This document shows positions 23,387 to 30,054 of a DNA stretch of 30,054 bases, in pieces. The notes under the pieces were generated by a model, which saw only the letters and a program-made list of their open reading frames with translations, did not search any database and was not told the DNA's origin. Made by a program: the position numbers and the translations under genes. Position 1 is the stretch's first letter, and each line of letters opens with the position of its first letter. Source of the stretch: Gammaproteobacteria bacterium (GTDB taxonomy: Bacteria > Pseudomonadota > Gammaproteobacteria > Pseudomonadales > UBA7434). The DNA lies in the NCBI GenBank assembly GCA_024280785.1, contig JAJRPK010000122.1:1-30054 (forward strand). The letters run 5' to 3'.

Positions 23387-24202
23387 TTAGTTTTGGCATT
23401 GTGGGCAGTAATATGTGCTTCGCTGGCCTAGCCGTATTAACTTTATTGGGCTTTGGCACGTTCGGCATGGCTTGTTGGCTCGCCCATATACTTGCAGCGT
23501 TTGTTGAAAATAGCCAGGCTTGCCGTCGCCGCCAACAAAATCTTTTAAGGTTGTTCCCCCCATATCAATGGATGCGTTGAGAACATCTACAATAATTGTG
23601 GCTAGGCTATTGTACTGTGCCCTACTTATTCTTCTCGCAGCCTTGCCCGGCCGGATGCCACTAAGAAAGAGCGCCTCGTTAGCATAAATATTTCCTACGC
23701 CCACTACAGTGTGATTATCCATTATGTAGTTTTTAACGGCGCACTTTTTCCCTCGCGATTTTTTAAATAACCAATCACCGTTAAACTCATTAGCAAAGGG
23801 CTCTGGTCCTAAGCGAAGAAGTAGCTCGTGTTCGTGAGGGGAGCTTCCTACCCAAAGTAACGAACCAAACCGGCGGGGGTCATTAAATCGTAGGCTAAGT
23901 TTATTGGGGAGATAAAATTCGACATGATCGTGTTTTTGTACGGGGTTAGATTGTTTCGTGATAAATAAACTTCCGGACATTCCCAAGTGCAACATAAAAT
24001 AACCGTGATCCAATCCAAACAGTAGATATTTGGCTCGGCGCTCAATGGTTCGAACGGTATACCCTTCTACCTGCGCTTGCAGTTCAGGAGAGATTGGCCA
24101 GCGAAATCGCGACTCCCTAACAATGACCTTAGTTATTTTTTTGCCGAGGACATGGGGACTTATTCCTCGTTTAGTGGTTTCAACTTCTGGTAATTCAGGC
24201 AT
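23387..24202 (-). CDS. mutM: Formamidopyrimidine-DNA glycosylase (Fpg)
   Basis: Base-excision enzyme that removes 8-oxoguanine and ring-opened purines. The 271-residue protein starts with PELPEVETTKRG, where the N-terminal Pro and Glu are catalytic, and has YANEALFLSGIRPGKAA and the C-terminal zinc finger with Cys246, Cys249, Cys266 and Cys269. All key residues are present. It converges with ggt with an 8-base gap and is separated from rpmG by a bidirectional terminator, so it probably has its own promoter or depends on read-through. Confidence 0.97.
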   Translation of the reverse strand: MPELPEVETTKRGISPHVLGKKITKVIVRESRFRWPISPELQAQVEGYTVRTIERRAKYLLFGLDHGYFMLHLGMSGSLFITKQSNPVQKHDHVEFYLPNKLSLRFNDPRRFGSLLWVGSSPHEHELLLRLGPEPFANEFNGDWLFKKSRGKKCAVKNYIMDNHTVVGVGNIYANEALFLSGIRPGKAARRISRAQYNSLATIIVDVLNASIDMGGTTLKDFVGGDGKPGYFQQTLQVYGRANKPCRTCQSPIKLIRLGQRSTYYCPQCQN

Positions 24203-24249
24203 AAGGTAGAACGCCAGATACTTGTTGGTTCGATGTATTTATTTGGAAT

Positions 24250-24280
24250 AAAAAAACCCGCCTCAAAGGCGGGTTTTTTT
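24250..24280 (-). terminator. Intrinsic terminator after rpmG
   Basis: CCCGCCT (24257-24263) and AGGCGGG (24267-24273) form a stem with a three-base CAA loop, flanked by A7 and T7. It lies 16 bases after the rpmG stop on the minus strand and before mutM; the flanks allow function in both directions. Confidence 0.92.
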
Positions 24281-24296
24281 ATAGAGCGAAAATCAT

Positions 24297-24452
24297 TTAT
24301 TTGATTTTGCCTTCTTTGTACATCACGTGTTTGCGAACGACGGGATCGTATTTTTTTATTTCGATCTTTTCAGGCATAGTGCGTTTGTTCTTGTCAGTAG
24401 TGTAAAAATGACCTGTACCTGCCGATGAGTTTAAACGGATTTTCTCTCTCAT
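24297..24452 (-). CDS. rpmG: 50S ribosomal protein L33
   Basis: A 51-residue basic protein, translated here from the minus strand: it begins MREKIRLNSSAGTGHFYTT and ends HVMYKEGKIK. This is the standard L33 sequence and length. It has no cysteine, so it is the zinc-free form that does not need zinc for folding. It follows rpmB by 61 bases in the conserved rpmB-rpmG pair and ends just before a strong terminator. Confidence 0.97.
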   Translation of the reverse strand: MREKIRLNSSAGTGHFYTTDKNKRTMPEKIEIKKYDPVVRKHVMYKEGKIK

Positions 24453-24513
24453 GATGAGTGCTCTCTTTAATCTTGAATTTCTAAAATCACATTAGTAGGT
24501 TGTATTTAAGTGC

Positions 24514-24750
24514 TTAAACGGCTTCACCACGGGCTCGCAAGTCGGCAACAACACTGTCGATGCCTTTCTTGTCGATAATGCGCATGCCCTTGCATGACAC
24601 GCGCAAGCTGACAAAACGTTTTTCACTTTCCAGCCAAAAACGATGGCGATGTAAATTAGGCAAAAAGCGTCTTTTAGTGCGGTTTTTTGCGTGCGAAACA
24701 TTGTTTCCGGTAATCGGTCGTTTTCCTGTTACCTGACAAACCTTGGACAT
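24514..24750 (-). CDS. rpmB: 50S ribosomal protein L28
   Basis: A 78-residue basic protein with the L28 pattern MSKVCQVTGKRPITGNNVSH, NRTKRRFLPNLH and VSLRVSCKGMRIIDKKGID. The length is standard. It has one cysteine at the N-terminal position and lacks the paired cysteines of zinc-binding forms. It is the first gene of rpmB-rpmG, with a good promoter about 110 bases upstream. Confidence 0.97.
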   Translation of the reverse strand: MSKVCQVTGKRPITGNNVSHAKNRTKRRFLPNLHRHRFWLESEKRFVSLRVSCKGMRIIDKKGIDSVVADLRARGEAV

Positions 24751-24865
24751 CTTAATTCTCCGGTATATTTCCTGCTAGCAATTGTTTAAGTTGTTGCCAA
24801 GCCGAAATAGATTGTTCGTCGATCGAGGCGGGGGTTTACTGTATCCGCCCTAAAAAGAGCGCGAC

Positions 24866-24894
24866 TTTATACCAGAACAGACGGTTTAAAACAA
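24866..24894 (-). promoter_or_regulatory. Promoter of rpmB-rpmG with GC-rich discriminator
   Basis: Minus strand: TTGTTT (24889-24894), 17-base spacer, TATAAA (24866-24871), with TGG making an extended -10. The bases after the -10 are GTCGCGC, a GC-rich discriminator of the kind found at stringently controlled ribosomal promoters. Transcription should start near 24859. Confidence 0.65.
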
Positions 24895-24928
24895 GACATT
24901 TCATTGGCCTAGACGGGTTTACGCCGTT

Positions 24929-25603
24929 TCAGAGCAGTCCAAGTTCAGACATTGATACCGTTGAGTTGCCAGCAACAATGATATGGTCGAGCGTCCTGAT
25001 GTCAATGAGAGCTAAGGCGTCGCGTAAACGGCGCGTTAATCGTGAATCGGCTTGACTTGGCCTTGCTACTCCAGAAGGATGGTTGTGGGCAAATATAACG
25101 GCAGCGGCATTGTGGGCTAAACAGGCTTTCATAACTTCGCGCGGGTAAACATTAGCACAATCGATGGTGCCTTTGAATAGGGCTTCACTAGCGAGGACTC
25201 GGTGCTGGTTGTCTAAAAATAAACACCAAAACACTTCTTTGTCTTCATGAGATAAAAGCGCGTGTAAGTAACGCCGGGTACTTTGGGGGTTGGTTAATGC
25301 ACTTTGGGATTCTAAAGGTTCAAGCATGGCACGGCGCGACAGTTCGAGGGCGGCTTGTAGCAATGCGTATTTTGCGTTGCCAATGCCCTTAATGCTGGCG
25401 ATATCAGCCAATGATGCCTTCAGTACACCACTGAGGCCATTGAAGTGAGAGAGTAATTCTCGGCCTTGGTCAACGGCCGTCTTACCTTTGGTTCCTGTTC
25501 GAAGAAAAAGGGCAAGAAGTTCTGCATCCGAGAGATGATGCGCTCCCTTGCTGAGTAGCTTCTCGCGGGGCCTTTCGGCGGCGGGCCAATTCATTATGGT
25601 CAT
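24929..25603 (-). CDS. radC: RadC-family JAMM/MPN domain protein
   Basis: A 224-residue protein with an N-terminal helix-hairpin-helix-like region (IASIKGIGNAKYA, about 68-80) and a C-terminal JAMM metalloprotease-like domain whose metal ligands His173, His175 and Asp186 (HNHPSGVARPSQAD) are all present. The family was once linked to DNA repair, but its biochemical role is unsettled. The start at 25603 has a near-perfect ribosome binding site (AAGGAGG). It lies between rpmB and the divergent coaBC, the order also known in E. coli. Confidence 0.94.
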   Translation of the reverse strand: MTIMNWPAAERPREKLLSKGAHHLSDAELLALFLRTGTKGKTAVDQGRELLSHFNGLSGVLKASLADIASIKGIGNAKYALLQAALELSRRAMLEPLESQSALTNPQSTRRYLHALLSHEDKEVFWCLFLDNQHRVLASEALFKGTIDCANVYPREVMKACLAHNAAAVIFAHNHPSGVARPSQADSRLTRRLRDALALIDIRTLDHIIVAGNSTVSMSELGLL

Positions 25604-25863
25604 AAATCCTCCTTGATTTACGATGATGGTAGAAAAAATGATTCTATGTAAAGAAAGAGCGCTTGGCGAGTGCCTATACTCGCATTCCGAACTATCCTCA
25701 GGTAAAGTTGCCGGTCATAAATGTCGTAGCTCCATTTGATTTAAAGAGACATTAACGGGGCCTATTCAGCAATGTTAAAGTAATTACCGTAAAAAACGAC
25801 AAGGTTTAATATTTTTTGCCGCGTATTTATACAAGAACTCATCTTCACAGTCACTCTATTCCT

Positions 25864-27090
25864 ATGCCAACAAGACAACAACAGCCATTACAGAACAAAC
25901 GTTTAATACTCGGTATTACGGGTGGTATTGCCGCGTATAAAAGCCCCGATGTGGCGCGTCGGCTTAAGGATTTAGGGGCGGACGTTAAAGTTGTAATGAC
26001 CCGGGGAGCAGGCGAGTTTATTACCCCTTTGACATTGCAATCGGTTTCTGGAAATCGAGTGCACAGTGATCTCCTCGATGTGGAAGCAGAAGCGGCGATG
26101 GGGCACATTGAGTTGGCGCGTTGGGCTGACGCTATTATTGTTGCACCTGCAACAGCTGACGCACTAGCGAGGTTCGCTCAAGGTCGAGCGGACGATTTAC
26201 TCACAACTCTTTTAAGGGCAAGCGACGCACCTGTTTTAATAGCTCCTGCTATGAATCAAGCGATGTGGCGCGATGCTGCCACGCAGGATAACTGCAGTGT
26301 ACTGAGTCAGAGAGCTTATCAATTTATAGGTCCCGAAGAAGGCATCCAAGCTTGCGGTGATACGGGTGTAGGGAGAATGAGCGAACCTGCCGCAATTGCG
26401 TTAGCAGCAGCTTCACTTTTTGAAAGCGAGGCTCTAGCGGATCAGCATGTAGTTATTACTGCTGGTCCTACACGTGAAGCACTTGACCCTGTGCGTTATT
26501 TAAGCAATAACTCCAGTGGCAAAATGGGGTTTGCGATAGCGCAAGCTGCTATTGAAGCGGGGGCCAAGGTAACTATTGTGGCAGGGCCGGTTGACTTACC
26601 GGTGCCAGATCGAGCGAATTGTATTGAGGTATTGACAGCACTAGATATGTTAGAAGCGGTTAGTAACTTATTGCCGACCACCGATATATTTATAGCTTGT
26701 GCTGCCGTTGCCGACTTTAGGCCGGTTAACCCGGCAAGTCAGAAAATAAAGAAAGTGGAAGATAAGGATGGGATGATATTAGAGCTGGTAAAAAATCCAG
26801 ATATATTAGCCACAGTAGCGATGAGTGCCGACGCCCCGTTTACCGTTGGTTTTGCTGCTGAAACCAACGACTTAGTTGCGAATGCGCAAGAAAAAATGGA
26901 GCGTAAGAAAATTGATATGATGGTGGCTAACGATGTTTCCCGGAGTGATATTGGGTTTGGCTCCGAGGCCAATGAAGTCACTATTTTTGTTAGGGGCCAA
27001 CAAATCGATATCGCAAAATGCAGCAAGGCCCATCTGGCTAGGCAATTGATGCAGCTGATAATTAATCAGCGAGTACAGGTTAAAAATTAA
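25864..27090 (+). CDS. coaBC: Bifunctional phosphopantothenoylcysteine decarboxylase / phosphopantothenate-cysteine ligase
   Basis: Two consecutive steps of coenzyme A synthesis in one flavoprotein. With ATG 25864 it has 408 residues, the usual size. The CoaC half shows LGITGGIAAYKSPD, the conserved His81 (GHIELARWAD), the PAMN motif (128-131) and Cys164 (QACGDTG). The CoaB half shows ITAGPTREALDPVRYLSNNSSGKMG and AAVADFRP followed by the Lys-rich KIKK. An in-frame TTG 16 codons earlier adds unrelated sequence; neither start has a clear ribosome binding site. In E. coli and pseudomonads dut follows directly; here it does not. Confidence 0.95.
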   Translation: MPTRQQQPLQNKRLILGITGGIAAYKSPDVARRLKDLGADVKVVMTRGAGEFITPLTLQSVSGNRVHSDLLDVEAEAAMGHIELARWADAIIVAPATADALARFAQGRADDLLTTLLRASDAPVLIAPAMNQAMWRDAATQDNCSVLSQRAYQFIGPEEGIQACGDTGVGRMSEPAAIALAAASLFESEALADQHVVITAGPTREALDPVRYLSNNSSGKMGFAIAQAAIEAGAKVTIVAGPVDLPVPDRANCIEVLTALDMLEAVSNLLPTTDIFIACAAVADFRPVNPASQKIKKVEDKDGMILELVKNPDILATVAMSADAPFTVGFAAETNDLVANAQEKMERKKIDMMVANDVSRSDIGFGSEANEVTIFVRGQQIDIAKCSKAHLARQLMQLIINQRVQVKN

Positions 27091-27233
27091 CCAAATCAGG
27101 ATGTATGGTTCTGAACCCCCCGTTTATTGCATACTAAGACAAGCTGGTATTTTGTAAGGCTAATCTGAATCTTTGGTGCACCAGGATTGTGCTTTAATTA
27201 TTAGACGCACATTCAATTTTTGGAGTACAGCGA

Positions 27234-29753
27234 TTGTCATCTAAGACGGCTGCAAATTTATTGAGTTATTGGCAAAGCCTAGTTCTGGTTATTTTGCCCG
27301 GAGCAGTAGCGGTTATTATTTATTTTTTAGCTTATCTGCCGCTGATTAATGACCAGCTAGCTGAACGACGGGCCGAAGATTTAGCTCGCGTTAAGGCGCA
27401 AATGCTAGACAACAATTTTCAACAATTGGCTCAGCAACTCGATGGTATGGCTCGAATTCCCAGCTTAAGGCAGGCTATGCGTGACAATGATATCGTTAGC
27501 TTAGAGCGCTTAACTAGTGACTTTTCATTGCAGTTTTCTCATTTGGATCAATTGGCGCTACTTCCTTTGGGTGAGCTAGGTATTGCCAGCCTGGGGGTCC
27601 ATGGGTCAAAGCTACGAAACAACATTGAAAAAGATATTATTCGACGCGCCTTAGACAACGAAAGCGTGTTGGTGGATACCTATGCCTTGGCAGGGGAGAG
27701 AGTTGTCAGCTTAGCTCGTCCTGTTTATGTGGGAGGGCGAAGTATTGGCGCAATCCTGTTAACGCTCAAAACAAGTTGGTTGTCGAGCCAACTTGATGGG
27801 GTTGCTGTTGACAGTGATTTCTGGAGGGGTGGAGTCACTGAGCTTGTTTACCAATCGGGTGGAGCTGAGCCGGTAGTGATAGTGAGCGATTATCATCTAG
27901 CTCAAGAGACCGTTGAGGGGGCGGTGAGTCAGGCGGCGTTGGTAACAAATTCTAGATTAAAGGTTAGATACAAGCTTTCGGGTGTGCCGATCAACCTAAG
28001 AACCGCAACTATATTGGCGCTACTAGTATGTGCAGCGATTATTATTTGTGCCGTTATTGCATTAAGGATTTTGCTGGCAAAGCTTCTGCGGGATGTTGCC
28101 AAGGATGCGGTGAGCTTAACGGAGTTTTTCAAAGAGGCCACACCGAATGAAGGGCCTGCCTCTGGCTTTGTATTTTCTGATTTTAACTCCGCCGCGCAAA
28201 CCATTTCAAAGACACTCATGCAAAAAGGCCAGACAGCTTCTAGTCCTGTTAAGCCGAAGGAGACAGAGCCTGGCAATGCTAAAGTTGACAGTGATGTGTC
28301 GGCATGGGCAAACCCTCGAATGGGTGAGAGTATGCTCGTAGAGAACCTCGCTGAAGACGATCCGAGCGAAACTACTAACGTTGCTGTGCCGACCCATATT
28401 TTTAGAGCTTATGATATTAGAGGAAATGCGGAACAGGATTTAACCGACGATATTGTTCACCAAATAGGTAAAGCTATTGGTTCAACCGCATTGGACAGTG
28501 ACCAGCCTCGGATTATTGTTGGGCGAGATGGCCGAATTTCATCCGAAAGGATTCAAACGGCTTTGATTGAAGGCGTGTTAGCAACCGGATGCGACGTTAT
28601 CGACATTGGTTTGGTTGCAACTCCAATGTTGTATTTTGCGGCCGAATCTCTTGAGACTAGAGCGGGGGTAATGGTTACTGGAAGTCATAATGACGCAGAG
28701 TATAACGGGCTGAAAGTTGTGCTTAATGGCCAAGCATTGGCAGAAGATGATATTCAAGCTTTGGCTGGAATGATCAGTGACAGTAATTTCCATGAGGGAA
28801 GCGGCTTGGTAACTGAACAGGATATTGCCGATAGCTATATTGATCAAATTGTAGAGGATGTCGTTGTCGCATCCCCCATGAAAGTGGTTCTTGACTGTTG
28901 TAACGGTGCGGCCAGCGAAATAGCGCCCATGCTATTTGCCTCATTAGGGTGTGAAGTGATTCCTTTGTACGCTGAGGTTGATGGTAGCTTTCCTAATCAT
29001 TCACCCGATCCGAACTACAAGGACAACCTCTCTGTCTTGGTTCAAGAAGTTAAAAGCCAACAGGCTGATTTGGGCCTTGCGTTTGACGGTGATGCCGATA
29101 GGGTGGTTGTAGTTACTGCTAGCGGTAAAATTGTTAATGCCGATCAAATTTTAATGCTCTTTGCTAGAGACGTGTTGACCCGAAACCCCGGTGCAGATGT
29201 CGTTTACGACATAAAGTGTTCTCGCCATTTAAACCAAGTGATAGCAAGTTTTGGCGGTCGACCCGTAATGTGGAAAAGCGGACATTCTTTTGTCAAACAA
29301 AAAATGGTCGAAACGGGAGCTTTATTGGGCGGGGAGTTTAGCGGTCACTTTTTTTTCAAAGAGCGCTGGTTTGGCTTTGACGACGGCTTGTATAGCGGGG
29401 CTCGGTTAATTGAGTTTTTAACTCTCGAAGGAGTAACGCTGGACTCGTTGATTGATGAACTACCAGAGAGTTACAACACCCCTGAACTTAGTATACCTAT
29501 TGCTGATGATGCAAAATTCTCAATTATTGAAACATTGCAAGCTTCTGCTGATTTTGGCGAGGGTCAAGTGACGACGCTGGATGGTGTGAGAGTAGATTAC
29601 CCTGAAGGATGGGGGCTCATTCGAGCGTCAAATACTTCGCCTAGCCTAACTTTGAGGTTTGAAGCAAACAGTCCGGAAGAGCTAGAATCAATACAAGAAA
29701 AATTTCAACAGATCCTTGTTGCCGTTGATCCCGCGCTAGTCCAGTTCAGATAA
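27234..29753 (+). CDS. algC: Membrane-anchored phosphomannomutase/phosphoglucomutase (long AlgC)
   Basis: Interconverts 6-phospho and 1-phospho mannose and glucose for polysaccharide and lipopolysaccharide precursors. The catalytic C-terminal half begins at FRAYDIRG (about 390) and has the phosphoserine loop TGSHN (Ser484), the metal site DGDAD (618-622) and the sugar-binding GEFSGH (700-705). The first 385 residues are extra compared with a 460-residue soluble enzyme: a membrane segment (about 15-37), about 220 residues predicted outside the cytoplasm, a second segment (about 257-282), then a low-complexity linker. Long forms of this kind occur in some pseudomonads. The start is TTG at 27234 with GGAG 8 bases upstream. 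argB follows, as in pseudomonads. Confidence 0.9.
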   Translation: MSSKTAANLLSYWQSLVLVILPGAVAVIIYFLAYLPLINDQLAERRAEDLARVKAQMLDNNFQQLAQQLDGMARIPSLRQAMRDNDIVSLERLTSDFSLQFSHLDQLALLPLGELGIASLGVHGSKLRNNIEKDIIRRALDNESVLVDTYALAGERVVSLARPVYVGGRSIGAILLTLKTSWLSSQLDGVAVDSDFWRGGVTELVYQSGGAEPVVIVSDYHLAQETVEGAVSQAALVTNSRLKVRYKLSGVPINLRTATILALLVCAAIIICAVIALRILLAKLLRDVAKDAVSLTEFFKEATPNEGPASGFVFSDFNSAAQTISKTLMQKGQTASSPVKPKETEPGNAKVDSDVSAWANPRMGESMLVENLAEDDPSETTNVAVPTHIFRAYDIRGNAEQDLTDDIVHQIGKAIGSTALDSDQPRIIVGRDGRISSERIQTALIEGVLATGCDVIDIGLVATPMLYFAAESLETRAGVMVTGSHNDAEYNGLKVVLNGQALAEDDIQALAGMISDSNFHEGSGLVTEQDIADSYIDQIVEDVVVASPMKVVLDCCNGAASEIAPMLFASLGCEVIPLYAEVDGSFPNHSPDPNYKDNLSVLVQEVKSQQADLGLAFDGDADRVVVVTASGKIVNADQILMLFARDVLTRNPGADVVYDIKCSRHLNQVIASFGGRPVMWKSGHSFVKQKMVETGALLGGEFSGHFFFKERWFGFDDGLYSGARLIEFLTLEGVTLDSLIDELPESYNTPELSIPIADDAKFSIIETLQASADFGEGQVTTLDGVRVDYPEGWGLIRASNTSPSLTLRFEANSPEELESIQEKFQQILVAVDPALVQFR

Positions 29754-29866
29754 TTTGGCACCCATTTTATCGCCTGGGCCCATTCCCCTAGGGCATTAGG
29801 CTATACTCATCCGCTCGTCTATGTTCGAAAAAACACGTTTAAACTAACCACTAAAAATTCTTCATT

Positions 29867-30054
29867 ATGCCAATGAATCAAAAAAGAGCTCAACAAATTG
29901 CCGGTGTTTTAGCTGAGTCGCTGCCGTATATAACCCGTTTTAAAGGGGCCACAATGGTCATTAAATACGGTGGTAATGCGATGGCGGATGAGGCATCAAA
30001 GCACAATTTTGCGCGTGATATTGTATTGATGAAGACCGTAGGAATGAACCCTAT
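29867..30054 (+). CDS. argB: Acetylglutamate kinase, 5' part
   Basis: The first 62 codons of a gene cut by the window end. The translation has AEVLPY-like context (LAESLPYITRFKG) and the diagnostic VIKYGGNAM nucleotide-binding motif, followed by FARDIVLMKTVGMNP. This enzyme phosphorylates N-acetylglutamate in arginine synthesis. The ATG at 29867 or the in-frame ATG at 29873 could start it. It sits directly after algC, the order known in pseudomonads. Confidence 0.95.
   Translation, partial: MPMNQKRAQQIAGVLAESLPYITRFKGATMVIKYGGNAMADEASKHNFARDIVLMKTVGMNP

Noticed and set aside
25666..25683. GCGAGT-N6-ACTCGC hairpin between radC and coaBC, considered as a terminator or riboswitch part
   Set aside because: No T tract follows, it lies upstream of both divergent genes, and no riboswitch consensus is recognisable.
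27174..27183. TGGTGCACCA palindrome with a following GGATTGTGC, considered as an NtrC or sigma-54 site upstream of algC
   Set aside because: Only one NtrC half-site is good, and the GG-to-GC distance does not fit the -24/-12 sigma-54 promoter.
1..30054. CRISPR arrays, tRNA or rRNA genes, insertion sequences, prophage or toxin-antitoxin genes
   Set aside because: No regularly spaced repeats, no cloverleaf-like sequence in the gaps, no transposase, integrase or phage proteins among the reading frames.

Overview
This 30 kb window looks like core chromosome from a gammaproteobacterium. Gene content and order resemble the pseudomonad/Cellvibrio side of the class: metX-metW-DUF4426-rdgB-hemW, ftsY-ftsE-ftsX-rpoH, rsmD/coaD/ggt, mutM-rpmG-rpmB-radC, and coaBC-algC-argB. 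The species assignment is inference from synteny and protein character. No mobile element, CRISPR array, rRNA or tRNA gene is visible.

Layout. 1-1926: the 3' part of a heme o synthase gene (cyoE), a Sco-type copper protein and a small exported nuclease, all on the plus strand. 1980-2380: a self-contained minus-strand unit for a small secreted protein of unknown function, with its own terminator and structured leader. 2411-2915: a 505-base non-coding stretch with repeats. 2916-5693: polA, followed by a 318-base gap that carries promoter-like hexamers, two hairpins and a good intrinsic terminator, i.e. a candidate small RNA in the position that spf/ErsA occupies in relatives. 6012-8105: recG (minus). 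8309-9865: an SDR-family protein and a MAPEG membrane protein. 10063-14162: a compact plus-strand run of metX, metW, DUF4426, rdgB and hemW with overlapping ends. 14176-16983: minus-strand CBS protein, trmB, DUF423 and rpoH. 17184-20173: the ftsY-ftsE-ftsX operon (minus). 20302-23378: rsmD, coaD and ggt (plus). 23387-25603: mutM, rpmG, rpmB and radC (minus). 25864-29753: coaBC and a long membrane-anchored algC, then the 5' end of argB.

How the genes fit together. metX and metW serve methionine synthesis. coaD and coaBC are separate steps of coenzyme A synthesis. polA, recG, mutM and possibly radC concern DNA replication and repair. ftsE/ftsX control cell-wall hydrolysis at division and ftsY targets membrane proteins. 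rpoH is the heat-shock sigma factor.

The most notable signals are regulatory. A perfect CIRCE operator (TTAGCACTC-N9-GAGTGCTAA) lies directly upstream of rpoH, implying HrcA repression of the heat-shock sigma factor gene. Also notable are the candidate small RNA after polA, a nested hairpin inside an SDR coding region, the long form of AlgC, and the absence of dut from its usual place between coaBC and algC. I did not find a clearly new multi-gene system; most of the window is ordinary housekeeping sequence.
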